Shown piece by piece: positions 55,439 to 63,532 of a stretch of DNA of 64,000 nucleotides. Both the position numbers and the translations under genes were made by a program. Where the stretch lies: the NCBI RefSeq assembly GCF_002150765.1, contig NZ_MUYM01000060.1, forward strand, positions 1 through 64,000, in the 5' to 3' direction. Each line of letters starts with the position of its first letter. Within the stretch, counting starts at the first letter, position 1. The notes beneath the pieces are model-generated. The model was not told where the DNA came from, did no database searches, and worked only from the letters and a program-made list of their open reading frames with translations. Source of the DNA: Lentzea kentuckyensis (GTDB taxonomy: Bacteria; Actinomycetota; Actinomycetes; Mycobacteriales; Pseudonocardiaceae).

Positions 55439-55537
55439 ATGGTCGCCGCGTACTACGTGGTGCTTTTCCTGGCCTGCACCATCATCGCGGGCAGTCTGGT
55501 CGCGTCCCGCATCCGCCTGCTGCGCTACCGCCGATGA
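55439..55537 (+). CDS. 32-residue single-pass membrane protein
   Basis: A complete short frame: MVAAYYVVLFLACTIIAGSL then VASRIRLLRYRR and stop. One hydrophobic helix followed by a strongly basic tail (positive-inside), with a fitting ribosome site GGAGGGA at 55425-55431 nine nt upstream. The stop overlaps the ATG of the glycosyltransferase (ATGA), so translation is coupled. It is probably a regulatory or accessory subunit of the GT2 enzyme; function unknown. Confidence 0.75.
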   Translation: MVAAYYVVLFLACTIIAGSLVASRIRLLRYRR

Positions 55538-56748
55538 CGTCGCTGGCGTGGCTCATGGTGCCGTTGGCGATGATCGGCATCGTGCGCGTGTGCGTCGTTC
55601 TGGTGGCGGCTGACCTTTACGACCTGTCGCTGCATCGCTCACGTCCGTTGCCTTATACGCCAACGGTCTGGGTCGTGATTCCGGCGTACAACGAGGAACT
55701 GTGCGTCGCTCGCGCTGTTCGGTCCGTTTTGGACAGTTGCTATCCGGACGTGTCGGTGATCGTGGTCGACGACGGTTCCACGGACGGCACGCTGGCCGCG
55801 TTGCAGGGCTTCGGTTCGCGTGTTCGTGTTGTGTCGCAACCGAACGAGGGCAAGGCGGCGGCGATCAACACCGGCATGCACCTGGTCGGTGACGGCCTGG
55901 TGATGGTGCTGGACGCCGACTCCACGCTGTCCCGTTCCGCGGTCTCGCGGATGGTCGCGCACTTCGCCGACCCGCTCGTGCTCGCGGCTGCGGCGAATGT
56001 GAAGATCGCCGCACCGCACGGCGTGATGGGGTGGGTGCAGCGACTGGAGTACGCGGTGGTGCACCGCCTGAAGCAGGGCTACACGGTTTTCAACTGCGAG
56101 TACGTCATCGGCGGTGTCGGCTCGATGTTCCGCACGTCGATCGTGCGCGCGTGCGGCTACTTCGACACGGACACCATGACGGAGGACATCGACTTCTCCA
56201 TGAAGATCCTGTCCGTGCGCGGCAACTTCGACTGGCGCATCATCTTCGCGGCGGACGCGATCGCGTACACCCAGGCCGTGCCGTCACTGAGAGGTCTGCT
56301 GCGGCAACGGTTCCGGTGGAAGTTCGGGCGTCTGCAGGCGTTCTACAAGCACCGCTCGCTCTTCTTCGGCACGTCCTGCTCGCGCCTTCTCTCGTGGGTG
56401 CATCTGCCGTACACGGCGGCGGGGGAGGTCCTCGTGCTGTTCGAGCCGTTGTTCGTGTACGTCGTCGTCAGCGCCACGTTCCAGACGGGCTGGTTCACCG
56501 GTGTTCTGCTGCTGTGCGCCGTCTACACGGGCGTTGCGTTCTTCACCATCGTCGGCGACCTCACCGAGCCGTGGCGGGCCAAGGCGCCGTTGCTCGCCTT
56601 GGCGCCGTTGGCCTACCCGCTGCTGATGGTGATCGTGTTCGTGGACTTCGTGGCGGTGCTGCGTTCGTTGCTGACCGTGCTGCGCGGTTACCGGCCCATC
56701 GGCCGTTGGGAGCACGTCGAGCGCACGCTCACCTCAGTGCCCGGTTGA
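55534..56748 (+). CDS. Membrane-bound GT2 glycosyltransferase (processive, hyaluronan/cellulose-synthase-like)
   Basis: A 404-residue glycosyltransferase. The N-terminal helix, then VVIPAYNEE, VDDGSTDGT, LDADS and the acid MTEDIDFSMKI, and QRFRWKFG (the QxxRW motif of processive beta-glycan synthases), followed by three or four C-terminal helices. It polymerises a cell-surface polysaccharide from UDP-sugars; the product is unknown. ATG 55534. Coupled to the small membrane protein upstream. Convergent with pyrD (20-nt overlap of 3' ends). Confidence 0.92.
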   Translation: MTSLAWLMVPLAMIGIVRVCVVLVAADLYDLSLHRSRPLPYTPTVWVVIPAYNEELCVARAVRSVLDSCYPDVSVIVVDDGSTDGTLAALQGFGSRVRVVSQPNEGKAAAINTGMHLVGDGLVMVLDADSTLSRSAVSRMVAHFADPLVLAAAANVKIAAPHGVMGWVQRLEYAVVHRLKQGYTVFNCEYVIGGVGSMFRTSIVRACGYFDTDTMTEDIDFSMKILSVRGNFDWRIIFAADAIAYTQAVPSLRGLLRQRFRWKFGRLQAFYKHRSLFFGTSCSRLLSWVHLPYTAAGEVLVLFEPLFVYVVVSATFQTGWFTGVLLLCAVYTGVAFFTIVGDLTEPWRAKAPLLALAPLAYPLLMVIVFVDFVAVLRSLLTVLRGYRPIGRWEHVERTLTSVPG

Positions 56749-57706
56749 TCCTGCTGACGAGCCCAGGGCCCTCGTAGATGAATCCGGTGTAGATCTGCAC
56801 GAGACTCGCGCCGGCGTCGATCATGCGCTTGGCGTCGTCCGCCGTCGCGATGCCGCCGACGCCGATGACGGGCAGCTCCGAGTTCTTGGTGATGAACCGG
56901 ACCACGTCGTTCGCGCGCTGGGTGAGAGGCCGGCCGCTGAGGCCGCCGGTCTCGCTCTGGTGGGCGCTCGTGAGGCCCTCACGGCTGAGTGTGGTGTTCG
57001 TTGCGATGAGGCCCTTGATGCCGTTGTCGAGGCACACCTGGATGACCTCTTCGATGGCGTCGTCGGTGAGGTCCGGCGCGATCTTGACCAGCATCGGCTT
57101 GTCCGTGGCCCGTGTGAGCGCCTGCACGAGCTCGGTCAGCGCGCCCTTGTCCTGAAGGCTGCGCAGACCGGGCGTGTTCGGCGAACTGACGTTGATCGCG
57201 TAGTAGTCGCCGTGGTTCTTGAGGGCGTTCAGCGAGTTCAGGTAGTCCTGCACGGCGTCCTCGACCGGCGTGATCTTGGACTTGCCGAGGCTGATGCCCA
57301 GGGGAGCCTTCAACGTGGTGCGGTCGAGCTTGGCGGCAAGCGCTTGCGCACCCGCGTTGTTGAAGCCCATCCGGTTGATGATCGCCTCGTCCTCGCGGAG
57401 GCGGAACAGCCGCGGCTTCGGGTTGCCCGGCTGCGCGTGCCAGGTGACCGTGCCGACCTCGACGAACCCGAACCCCAGCGCGGCCCACGCCGGCAGCGCC
57501 CGCCCGTCCTTGTCCAGCCCGGCCGCGAGCCCCACCGGGTTGGGGAACCTGATGCCGAACACGGTGCGCGGGTTGTTCTGGTTGCGCGCGAACCTCGCCA
57601 GCGGGCTCAAGCGCGCCATGACGTTGAGCGTGGTCTCGTGGACCCGCTCCGCGTCGCCGCCGTGCATTCCGAACAACGCCCTGCGAACCACCTGCTTGTA
57701 AACCAC
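56729..57706 (-). CDS. pyrD: Dihydroorotate dehydrogenase (quinone), class 2
   Basis: A 325-residue FMN enzyme of de novo pyrimidine synthesis, attached to the membrane by its amphipathic N-terminus. PNPVGLAAGLDKDGRAL, the catalytic Ser in NVSSPNTPGLRSLQ, KIAPDL and NTTLSREG, and IGVGGIATADDAKRMIDAGASLVQIYTGF are typical of class 2. Starts ATG/GTG at 57706. Confidence 0.97.
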   Translation of the reverse strand: MVYKQVVRRALFGMHGGDAERVHETTLNVMARLSPLARFARNQNNPRTVFGIRFPNPVGLAAGLDKDGRALPAWAALGFGFVEVGTVTWHAQPGNPKPRLFRLREDEAIINRMGFNNAGAQALAAKLDRTTLKAPLGISLGKSKITPVEDAVQDYLNSLNALKNHGDYYAINVSSPNTPGLRSLQDKGALTELVQALTRATDKPMLVKIAPDLTDDAIEEVIQVCLDNGIKGLIATNTTLSREGLTSAHQSETGGLSGRPLTQRANDVVRFITKNSELPVIGVGGIATADDAKRMIDAGASLVQIYTGFIYEGPGLVSRINRALR

Positions 57707-57774
57707 GAGCCCACCCTATAACGCCTGTTCAGGGTGGGCGCGCCGCCGTCTGGTTCCCGAACTCGGCAGCGCCG

Positions 57775-59013
57775 TTACGACGGCTTGGGCACCTTGATCG
57801 TCGCCTGCTCGTCGAGCGGCATCGTCGGCTTGGACAGGAACGTCACCGGCAACGCCCGCAGACCACGGCTCCCGAGCGACACCCGCCACCCCAGCGGCTG
57901 CGAGGTGTCCAGCGTCAGCCCGGAGCAGCGGTTCAGCAGCGTCCGGAACGCCACCTCGCCCTCCAGCCGGGCCAGCGGTGCGCCGAGGCAGAAGTGGATG
58001 CCGTGGCCGAACGCCAGGTGCTGGCGGTCCGCCCGTTCGATGTTGAGCTGGTCCGCCCGCGGGTACCGGTTGCTGTCGTGCTCGGCCGAGGCGAGCGACA
58101 ACAGCACGACGTCGCCGGCGGGGATCTGCACGCCGCCGATCATCAGCGGCTGCGCGGCGAACCGCAGCAGGTGCGAGGTCGGCCCGTCGAACCGCAGGAA
58201 CTCCTCGATGGCGCCAGGCAGCAGCGACGACGAGCGCTGCAGCAGTTCGAGCTGTTCGGGGTGGCGCAGCAACGCCAGCGCGCCGTTGCCGACCAGGTCG
58301 ACGGCGGTCGTGTAACCCGCCACGAGCAGCAGGAACGCCAGCGACGCCAGTTCGTCGTCGGACAGCGCGGCCTCACCGGTCGCCCTGGCCAGCGCGCCGA
58401 TCAGGTCGTCGTCGCCGGACGTCCGCTTGTGCGTCACGAGGTCGTGCAGGTAGCCGGAGGTCTCCTCGCGGGCCGAGGCCGCGTCGCCGTCGGCCAGGCC
58501 CGTGACGACGTCGGCCCAGTACCGGAAGTTCTCCTGGTCGACGGCCGGCACGCCGAGCAGTTCCATGATCACGGTGATGGGCAGCGGCGCCGCGAAGTCC
58601 GCGATCAGGTCGCAGCTGCCGGCGTCGGCGAAGGAGTCGGCCAGTGAGGCCGCCACCTGCTCGACGCGTGGGCGCAGGGCGGCGATGCGGCGCGGCGTGA
58701 GCTCGCTCGACACCGCGCGGCGCAGACGCGTGTGGTCGGCGCCGTCGCTGTTCATCATGTGGTCCGACAGATCGCCGAACCACCACGAGGCGAAATGCGG
58801 ATGGCCGCGCAGGGGCTCGGTGAGCGCGGAGCCGTGCGAGGACAACGACGGGTTGTCCAGCGCGGCGCGCACGTCGGGGTAGCGGGTCACGAGCCACATC
58901 GGCACACCGAGGGTCTCGACCCGGTGCACGGGGCCAGACTCGCGCAGGCTCTTCAGCACCGAGTACGGGTCGTCGGTGAAGCCCGGGCGCAACGCATCCA
59001 GATTTACCGCCAT
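57775..59013 (-). CDS. Cytochrome P450 (bacterial CYP107-like)
   Basis: A 412-residue soluble P450. The heme-binding loop is FGHGIHFCLG (Cys ligand), the I-helix is LLLVAGYTTAVDL (AGxxT), and ExxR is EEFLR. Redox partners are not encoded nearby; the substrate is unknown. ATG 59013 (MAVNLDALRPGFTDDPY) is the likely start; ATG 59061 would overlap the nei stop by 16 nt. Same strand and direction as nei and parA upstream, so it could be read from the same transcript. Confidence 0.93.
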   Translation of the reverse strand: MAVNLDALRPGFTDDPYSVLKSLRESGPVHRVETLGVPMWLVTRYPDVRAALDNPSLSSHGSALTEPLRGHPHFASWWFGDLSDHMMNSDGADHTRLRRAVSSELTPRRIAALRPRVEQVAASLADSFADAGSCDLIADFAAPLPITVIMELLGVPAVDQENFRYWADVVTGLADGDAASAREETSGYLHDLVTHKRTSGDDDLIGALARATGEAALSDDELASLAFLLLVAGYTTAVDLVGNGALALLRHPEQLELLQRSSSLLPGAIEEFLRFDGPTSHLLRFAAQPLMIGGVQIPAGDVVLLSLASAEHDSNRYPRADQLNIERADRQHLAFGHGIHFCLGAPLARLEGEVAFRTLLNRCSGLTLDTSQPLGWRVSLGSRGLRALPVTFLSKPTMPLDEQATIKVPKPS

Positions 59014-59045
59014 GTCGAGGGACACGGGCGGGAGACCGTCTCGGT

Positions 59046-59807
59046 TCAATCGGATTGGCATTTTGGGCAGAAGTACACAAATCTCTGGTCCATCTCGCCC
59101 GATCGGACTCTTGTGCCGCAGCGCAAACAGGGTTTGCCGGTGCGCTCGAAAACGTAGTGCTGGACGCGCCGGTCACCGGTCGTGATCTGTTCCGGCCGCC
59201 ACCGGTTCGCCTGCAACAGCTTGCGTGACAACGCAACCGCACGTGAGGCATCCACAGATGACACTGGTGCCGTCGGCAGAACGCCCAACAGGAAACAAAC
59301 TTCCGCTCGGTAGAGATTGCCGACGCCGGCCATGACCCGTTGGTCCAACAATGCGAGGCCGACCGGTCGGGAGGGATCCGCGGTCAACCGCCGAACGGCC
59401 TCAGCGGCGTCGAACTCCGGCGAAAGCAGATCCGGCCCGAGATGCGAAATGAGTTCATCTTCGCGTTTTGTCGGTACGAACTCCATGTCGTGCAACGCGA
59501 ATCCGATGGCCTGCCGGTCGTCCACCTCGAGCACCGCGCGGGCCTGATGCGCGGGCCGCCGCCAGCGTTCGCCCGGCCGGTAGAGGTGCCACGCGCCGTC
59601 CATCCGGAAGTGGCTGCGCAGGCTGTTGCCGTCGGAGAACCGGGTGAACATGTGCTTGCCGTACGTCCGGACGCCGAGCACGTCCAGACCGGCGAGGTCC
59701 AGTGCGGACAGCCGGGGGTGGCGCAGCTCGCCGCGCCGCAGCGTCTTCCCGGCCAGCGCCTCGTGCATCCGCTGGCCGGCGAGGAAGACGGTGTCGCCCT
59801 CAGGCAT
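59046..59807 (-). CDS. nei: Endonuclease VIII-like DNA glycosylase (Fpg/Nei family)
   Basis: A 253-residue base-excision repair enzyme. Catalytic PEGD at the N-terminus (Pro as nucleophile, Glu), GVRTYGKHMFTRFSDG with the Lys, GNLYRAEVCFLLGVLPT and the C-terminal zinc finger CLRCGTRVRSGEMDQRFVYFCPKC. ATG 59807 is fixed by the catalytic MPEGDTV start. It overlaps the upstream parA gene by 8 nt. Similar to Nei2 (actinobacterial). Confidence 0.95.
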   Translation of the reverse strand: MPEGDTVFLAGQRMHEALAGKTLRRGELRHPRLSALDLAGLDVLGVRTYGKHMFTRFSDGNSLRSHFRMDGAWHLYRPGERWRRPAHQARAVLEVDDRQAIGFALHDMEFVPTKREDELISHLGPDLLSPEFDAAEAVRRLTADPSRPVGLALLDQRVMAGVGNLYRAEVCFLLGVLPTAPVSSVDASRAVALSRKLLQANRWRPEQITTGDRRVQHYVFERTGKPCLRCGTRVRSGEMDQRFVYFCPKCQSD

Positions 59808-60645
59808 CCACCGCTTCCTGGATCTCGTCGTCGTCGAAGTCCTGGTGCACCGCGCGGCGGCGGCTGCGGGAGATGCGCTGGATGCGGGCCAGCAGCAGGT
59901 TGAACGCCAGCGCCACCTCACGTGCGCCCGGCGTGCCCCACTCGTGGATCGGCATGCACGCGCCCTGTGCCTGCTGCACGGCGAGACGGTCCGGCAACGC
60001 CACGGGCATCACCAACGGGCCGAAGATGTCGCGCAGCTCCTCGATGCGGAACTGGTGCTCGTGCGAGCGCGGCCGCACCCGGTTCACCACGACACCCAAC
60101 GGCTGCAGGTCGGCGTTGTTGCTCTCACGCTCGTTCTGCACCGCCTCGAACGCCCGCTGCACGCCCGCCACCGCGAACATCGTCGGCTCGGTGACCAGCA
60201 ACGCGCGGTCGGCCGCCACCAGTGCCGAGCGGGTCAGCTGGCCCAGCGACGGCGGGCAGTCGAGCAGCACCAGGTGGTACGGGAACTCGTCGTACATGTC
60301 CCGCAACGTGCGCAACGCGTCTTTCAGCCGATGCAGCCGCGACTCGTTCGGATCCGGGTGGTTGAGCAGCTCGGCGTCCTCGGACCCGGACAGCACGTCG
60401 ATGCCGTCGCCCCACCTGCTGGGACGGATCGCCTGCTCGAGGTTCTCCTCGGACGGGTCCTGCAGGACGTCGTAGATGCTCGCCTTGGACTCCTCGGGCT
60501 CCAGCGTTGACGTGGCGTTGCACTGCGGATCAAGATCGATCACAAGCGTGCGAACGCCACGACGGAGAGCGGCAGAGGCGAGGCCGAGCACCACCGTCGT
60601 CTTGCCGACGCCTCCCTTGAGGCTGAGCACGGACACCGTATGCAC
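59800..60645 (-). CDS. ParA-family ATPase (orphan, chromosomal)
   Basis: A 281-residue Walker-type ATPase. The deviant P-loop is SLKGGVGKTT, followed by VIDLDPQCNAT and LLDCPPSLG. No parB is next to it, so it is not the segregation pair; such orphan ParAs position protein clusters or plasmid-like cargo. GTG 60645. It shares a short divergent promoter region with the methyltransferase gene, where CTACTCTAGGG and CTACTCTTAG repeat. Confidence 0.9.
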   Translation of the reverse strand: MHTVSVLSLKGGVGKTTVVLGLASAALRRGVRTLVIDLDPQCNATSTLEPEESKASIYDVLQDPSEENLEQAIRPSRWGDGIDVLSGSEDAELLNHPDPNESRLHRLKDALRTLRDMYDEFPYHLVLLDCPPSLGQLTRSALVAADRALLVTEPTMFAVAGVQRAFEAVQNERESNNADLQPLGVVVNRVRPRSHEHQFRIEELRDIFGPLVMPVALPDRLAVQQAQGACMPIHEWGTPGAREVALAFNLLLARIQRISRSRRRAVHQDFDDDEIQEAVDA

Positions 60646-60678
60646 AGACCTACTCTAGGGTCTCCTACTCTTAGTGCC

Positions 60679-61398
60679 ATGCGACCGGACGCCGTACACA
60701 GGGTGCTCGACGCCGAATTGGCCGCCGCGAGAGAGCGCAGAGGTGGAGAACCGCCTCGTGTGCTCGACGTTGGTGGTGGCAGCGGCGTCTGGGCCGTACC
60801 TCTCGCCGCAGCGGGGTGCGTCGTCACGGTCGTAGAGCCGTCACCGAACGCACTGGCCACGCTGCACACCCGTGCGCGTGAGGCCGGCGTCACGATCAAC
60901 GCGGTCCAGGGCGACACCGACTCGTTGGGTGTTCCCGCCGGTGAGGCGGATCTGGTGCTGGCGCACGGGCTGCTGGAGGTCGTCGACGACGCCCCGGCCG
61001 CGCTGTCCTCGCTGGCCACCGCCGTCGCGCCGGGCGGTGCCGTGTCGGTCCTGGTCGCCAACCGGTTCGCGGCGATCCTGCACCGCGCGATCGCCGGCCG
61101 TATCGTCGACGCCCGGAGGTTGCTGGACGACGACGCCGGGCAGCTGGCGGGCACGCGAGACCCGCTGCAACGCCGGTTCGACGTCCCGGGTCTCGAGAAG
61201 CTGGTTCTCGAGGCGGGGCTTTCTGTCGAGCTCCTGCAAGGACATGGCATTGTTTCCGATCTCGTGCCCGGCGTGGTGCTGGACGCGAATCCGGGTGCCG
61301 CCGACGCGCTCGCCGAGCTGGAATTGGCCGCCGCCACGCGGTCCCCGCTCAGGGACGTCGCCGCCCGCCTGCACGTGCTCGCCCGCCGTACGGTCTAA
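60679..61398 (+). CDS. Class I SAM-dependent methyltransferase
   Basis: A 239-residue methyltransferase. Motif I VLDVGGGSGVWAVPLAAAG, then VTVVEPSPNALATL, GDTDSLGVPAGEADLVLAHGLLEVV and VAPGGAVSVLVANRFA. Substrate unknown. ATG 60679; a TAGGGT box at 60655 is a candidate -10. Similar genes lie upstream of sigD-type sigma genes in related genomes. Divergent from the parA-nei group. Confidence 0.85.
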   Translation: MRPDAVHRVLDAELAAARERRGGEPPRVLDVGGGSGVWAVPLAAAGCVVTVVEPSPNALATLHTRAREAGVTINAVQGDTDSLGVPAGEADLVLAHGLLEVVDDAPAALSSLATAVAPGGAVSVLVANRFAAILHRAIAGRIVDARRLLDDDAGQLAGTRDPLQRRFDVPGLEKLVLEAGLSVELLQGHGIVSDLVPGVVLDANPGAADALAELELAAATRSPLRDVAARLHVLARRTV

Positions 61399-61399
61399 A

Positions 61400-61490
61400 T
61401 CGTTTGCATCAGGGACTTTTATGCCCCTGATGAGTGGTCCCAAACGACTTTGCGGCGAAAGATAGGGTTTCCGCTGCCGACGTAGGGACC
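61400..61490 (+). promoter_or_regulatory. Structured leader of sigD-like gene 1, copy A of a duplicated element
   Basis: Starts 2 nt after the methyltransferase stop. Outer repeat TCGTTTG (61400-61406) / CAAACGA (61441-61447) encloses a hairpin CATCAGGG / CCCTGATG (61407-61414 and 61425-61432). About 30 nt later comes CCGACGTAGGGACC (61477-61490), ahead of ATGGAAAGTTCGGA. The same layout recurs at 63434-63526. It probably combines a terminator for the upstream gene with the promoter/leader of the sigma gene. Confidence 0.55.
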
Positions 61491-61496
61491 AACGCC

Positions 61497-62066
61497 ATGG
61501 AAAGTTCGGACCTGCTGGCCTCGCTCGTGAACGAGGCTGTTGCGGGTGACCGGCGTGCCGTCGACCGGCTGCTGGCGTCCGTCCGGCCGCTCGTGTCGCG
61601 TTACTGCCGTGCGCGCGTCGGTCGCAACGAACGGGCGTATGCGTCGGCGGACGACGTGGCGCAGGAAGTCTGTCTGGCGGTCCTCACGGCGTTGCCCTCC
61701 TACCGCGAGCAGGGACGGCCGTTCCTCGCGTTCGTGTACGGCATCGCCGCGCACAAGGTGGCGGATGCGCACCGCGTGTCGGCGCGTAACCGTTCCGAGC
61801 CGGTCGCCGAGGTGCCGGACGGGCCGTCGCAGGCCATCGATCCCGAGGAGAACGCACTGCTCGGGTCGCTCTCGGCGCGACTGGGGCAGTTGCTCCTGGT
61901 CCTGCCGGACAAGCAGCGCGAGATCCTGCTGCTGCGCGTCGTGGTCGGGTTGTCGGCGGAGGAGACCGCCGAGGCCGTCGGGTCGACGCCGGGCGCCGTC
62001 CGGGTGGCTCAGCACCGCGCGCTGGCGAAGCTGCGGTCGTCCGTGGGGGTCGAGGAGCTGATTTGA
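61497..62066 (+). CDS. sigD: SigD-type RNA polymerase sigma factor (copy 1)
   Basis: A 189-residue ECF-type sigma factor resembling M. tuberculosis SigD (Rv3414c). Region 2: YASADDVAQEVCLAVLTALPSYREQGRPFLAFVYGIAAHKVADAHR; region 4: LVLPDKQREILLLRVVVGLSAEETAEAVGSTPGAVRVAQHRALAKL. ATG 61497 (MESSDLL) follows AGGGACC at the end of the conserved leader. Its stop is overlapped by TTG of the next methyltransferase gene. The cognate anti-sigma factor (RsdA-like) is not seen in the window. Confidence 0.93.
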   Translation: MESSDLLASLVNEAVAGDRRAVDRLLASVRPLVSRYCRARVGRNERAYASADDVAQEVCLAVLTALPSYREQGRPFLAFVYGIAAHKVADAHRVSARNRSEPVAEVPDGPSQAIDPEENALLGSLSARLGQLLLVLPDKQREILLLRVVVGLSAEETAEAVGSTPGAVRVAQHRALAKLRSSVGVEELI

Positions 62067-62779
62067 CCGGCGCCTTCTACGACGGGCTGGCCGGGACGTA
62101 CGACCTGCTGTTTCCGGACTGGGACGCGTCGATGGCCCGGCAGGCGGCGCAGCTCTCCGAGTTCGTCCCACCCGGCGCGCGCGTTCTGGACTGTGCGTGT
62201 GGCATCGGCACTCAAACGATCGGGCTGGCGCTGCGCGGCTATGAGGTCGTGGGCGCTGATCTGAGCCCCAAGTCGGCCGCTCGGGCTGGTGTGGAGGCCT
62301 CTGCGCGTGGGGTCTCGTTGCCCTCGTTGGCCGCGGACATGCGTGCGTTGCCGTTCGCTGATGCTTCGTTCGACGTCGTGTTGGCTGCTGACAACGCAGT
62401 GCCGCACCTGTTGACCTCTGACGACATGCTCACGGCGTTGCGTGAGATGCGCCGTGTGCTGCGTCCTGGTGGCCGGCTCATCCTCTCGACGCGCGACTAC
62501 GACCAGATTCGGCGCGAACGGCCGTTGTCGACGCCTCCGTCGGTGGGTCCGGGTCGGGTCGTGTGGTTCCAGCTCTGGCATTGGGACGGCGACCAGTACG
62601 AGCTGGAGATGTTCCGCCTGCATGAAGCCGATTCGTGGCGCGTGGTCGTGGGTAAGGCACGGTATTGGGCGATTACCCGTCATGAACTAACCGATTTGGT
62701 GGAACGCGCCGGTTTCGATTACGTGGAGTGGTCGGTCCATGGCTATTACCAACCGCTGATGGTTGCTGCAAACGGGTGA
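62063..62779 (+). CDS. Class I SAM-dependent methyltransferase
   Basis: A 238-residue methyltransferase. Motif I VLDCACGIGTQTIGLALRGYEVVGADLS, LAADMRALPFADASFDVVLAADNAV and LRPGGRLILSTRDYDQI. It starts with TTG 62063 overlapping the sigma-factor stop, so it is coupled to sigD copy 1. Substrate unknown. Confidence 0.88.
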   Translation: MTGAFYDGLAGTYDLLFPDWDASMARQAAQLSEFVPPGARVLDCACGIGTQTIGLALRGYEVVGADLSPKSAARAGVEASARGVSLPSLAADMRALPFADASFDVVLAADNAVPHLLTSDDMLTALREMRRVLRPGGRLILSTRDYDQIRRERPLSTPPSVGPGRVVWFQLWHWDGDQYELEMFRLHEADSWRVVVGKARYWAITRHELTDLVERAGFDYVEWSVHGYYQPLMVAANG

Positions 62780-62863
62780 CGTTGAACTTTCTTTCTACTT
62801 TCTGCATAAGGAGTGACGCGTCGCACGTCTCCTCTCTGGGACGTCGACGAGGGGACACTTCGG

Positions 62864-63430
62864 ATGGAGAGTTCGGCTTTATCCGCGGAACTGGTCAACC
62901 TGGCCGTGCATGGCGATGTCAGGGCCACTGACCAGCTGCTTCGCTACCTGCGACCGCTGGTGGTCAAGTACTGTCGCGCACGTGTGGGGCGTTCCGCGAC
63001 AACCGCGGACGACGTTGCGCAGGACGTGTGCCTGGCCGTGCTGACGGCGCTGCCGAACTATCGGGAGCAGGGCAGGCCCTTCCTGGCATTCGTCTACGGC
63101 ATCGCGGCGCACAAGGTTGCCGACGCGCACCGTGCACTCGCTCGTAACCGTGCGGAGCCGACGGCAGATGTGCCCGATCAGCCTTCGCGCAGCTTCGGGC
63201 CCGAGGATTTCGCCCTTCAGGGCGAGTTGAACGGCGCTCTGGGCGAGCTGCTGCGCCTCCTGCCTGAAAAGCAGCGCGAGATTCTCGTGCTGCGCGTCGT
63301 GGTGGGTCTGTCGGCGGAGGAGACCGCGGAGGCCGTCGGGTCGACGCCGGGTGCGGTTCGGGTCGCTCAGCACCGCGCGCTCGGGCGCCTGCGCAAGGAA
63401 ATCACCGCTCTCGCTGTCCCGATCGGGTGA
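62864..63430 (+). CDS. SigD-type RNA polymerase sigma factor (copy 2)
   Basis: A 188-residue paralogue of the upstream sigma factor. EQGRPFLAFVYGIAAHKVAD and VVVGLSAEETAEAVGSTPGA are identical in both. ATG 62864 (MESSAL) follows GAGGGGAC, parallel to copy 1; a GTG at 62813 is in frame but its site is too close. The region before the ATG is similar to that of copy 1 (GTCGACGAGGGGAC..ATGGAGAGTTCGG). Promoter recognition is presumably similar to SigD. Confidence 0.92.
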   Translation: MESSALSAELVNLAVHGDVRATDQLLRYLRPLVVKYCRARVGRSATTADDVAQDVCLAVLTALPNYREQGRPFLAFVYGIAAHKVADAHRALARNRAEPTADVPDQPSRSFGPEDFALQGELNGALGELLRLLPEKQREILVLRVVVGLSAEETAEAVGSTPGAVRVAQHRALGRLRKEITALAVPIG

Positions 63431-63433
63431 TGT

Positions 63434-63526
63434 TCGTTTGCATTTGTGACGAGTGGGGGCGGGTGCGTGGGGTAGACGCACCCAAACGACATACCTAGAG
63501 GCAGGAAGACGCCGACATAGGGACCA
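63434..63526 (+). promoter_or_regulatory. Structured leader copy B before the terminal gene
   Basis: Outer repeat TCGTTTG (63434-63440) / CAAACGA (63483-63489) encloses a perfect hairpin GGGTGCGT / ACGCACCC (63461-63468 and 63476-63483, loop GGGGTAG). Then GCCGACATAGGGACC (63511-63525) and ATGGGAAGTTCGGA. Same order as the element at 61400-61490, starting 4 nt after the sigma-gene stop. Only the flanking blocks are conserved; the inner stem sequences differ. Confidence 0.55.
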
Positions 63527-63532
63527 GGGGGC

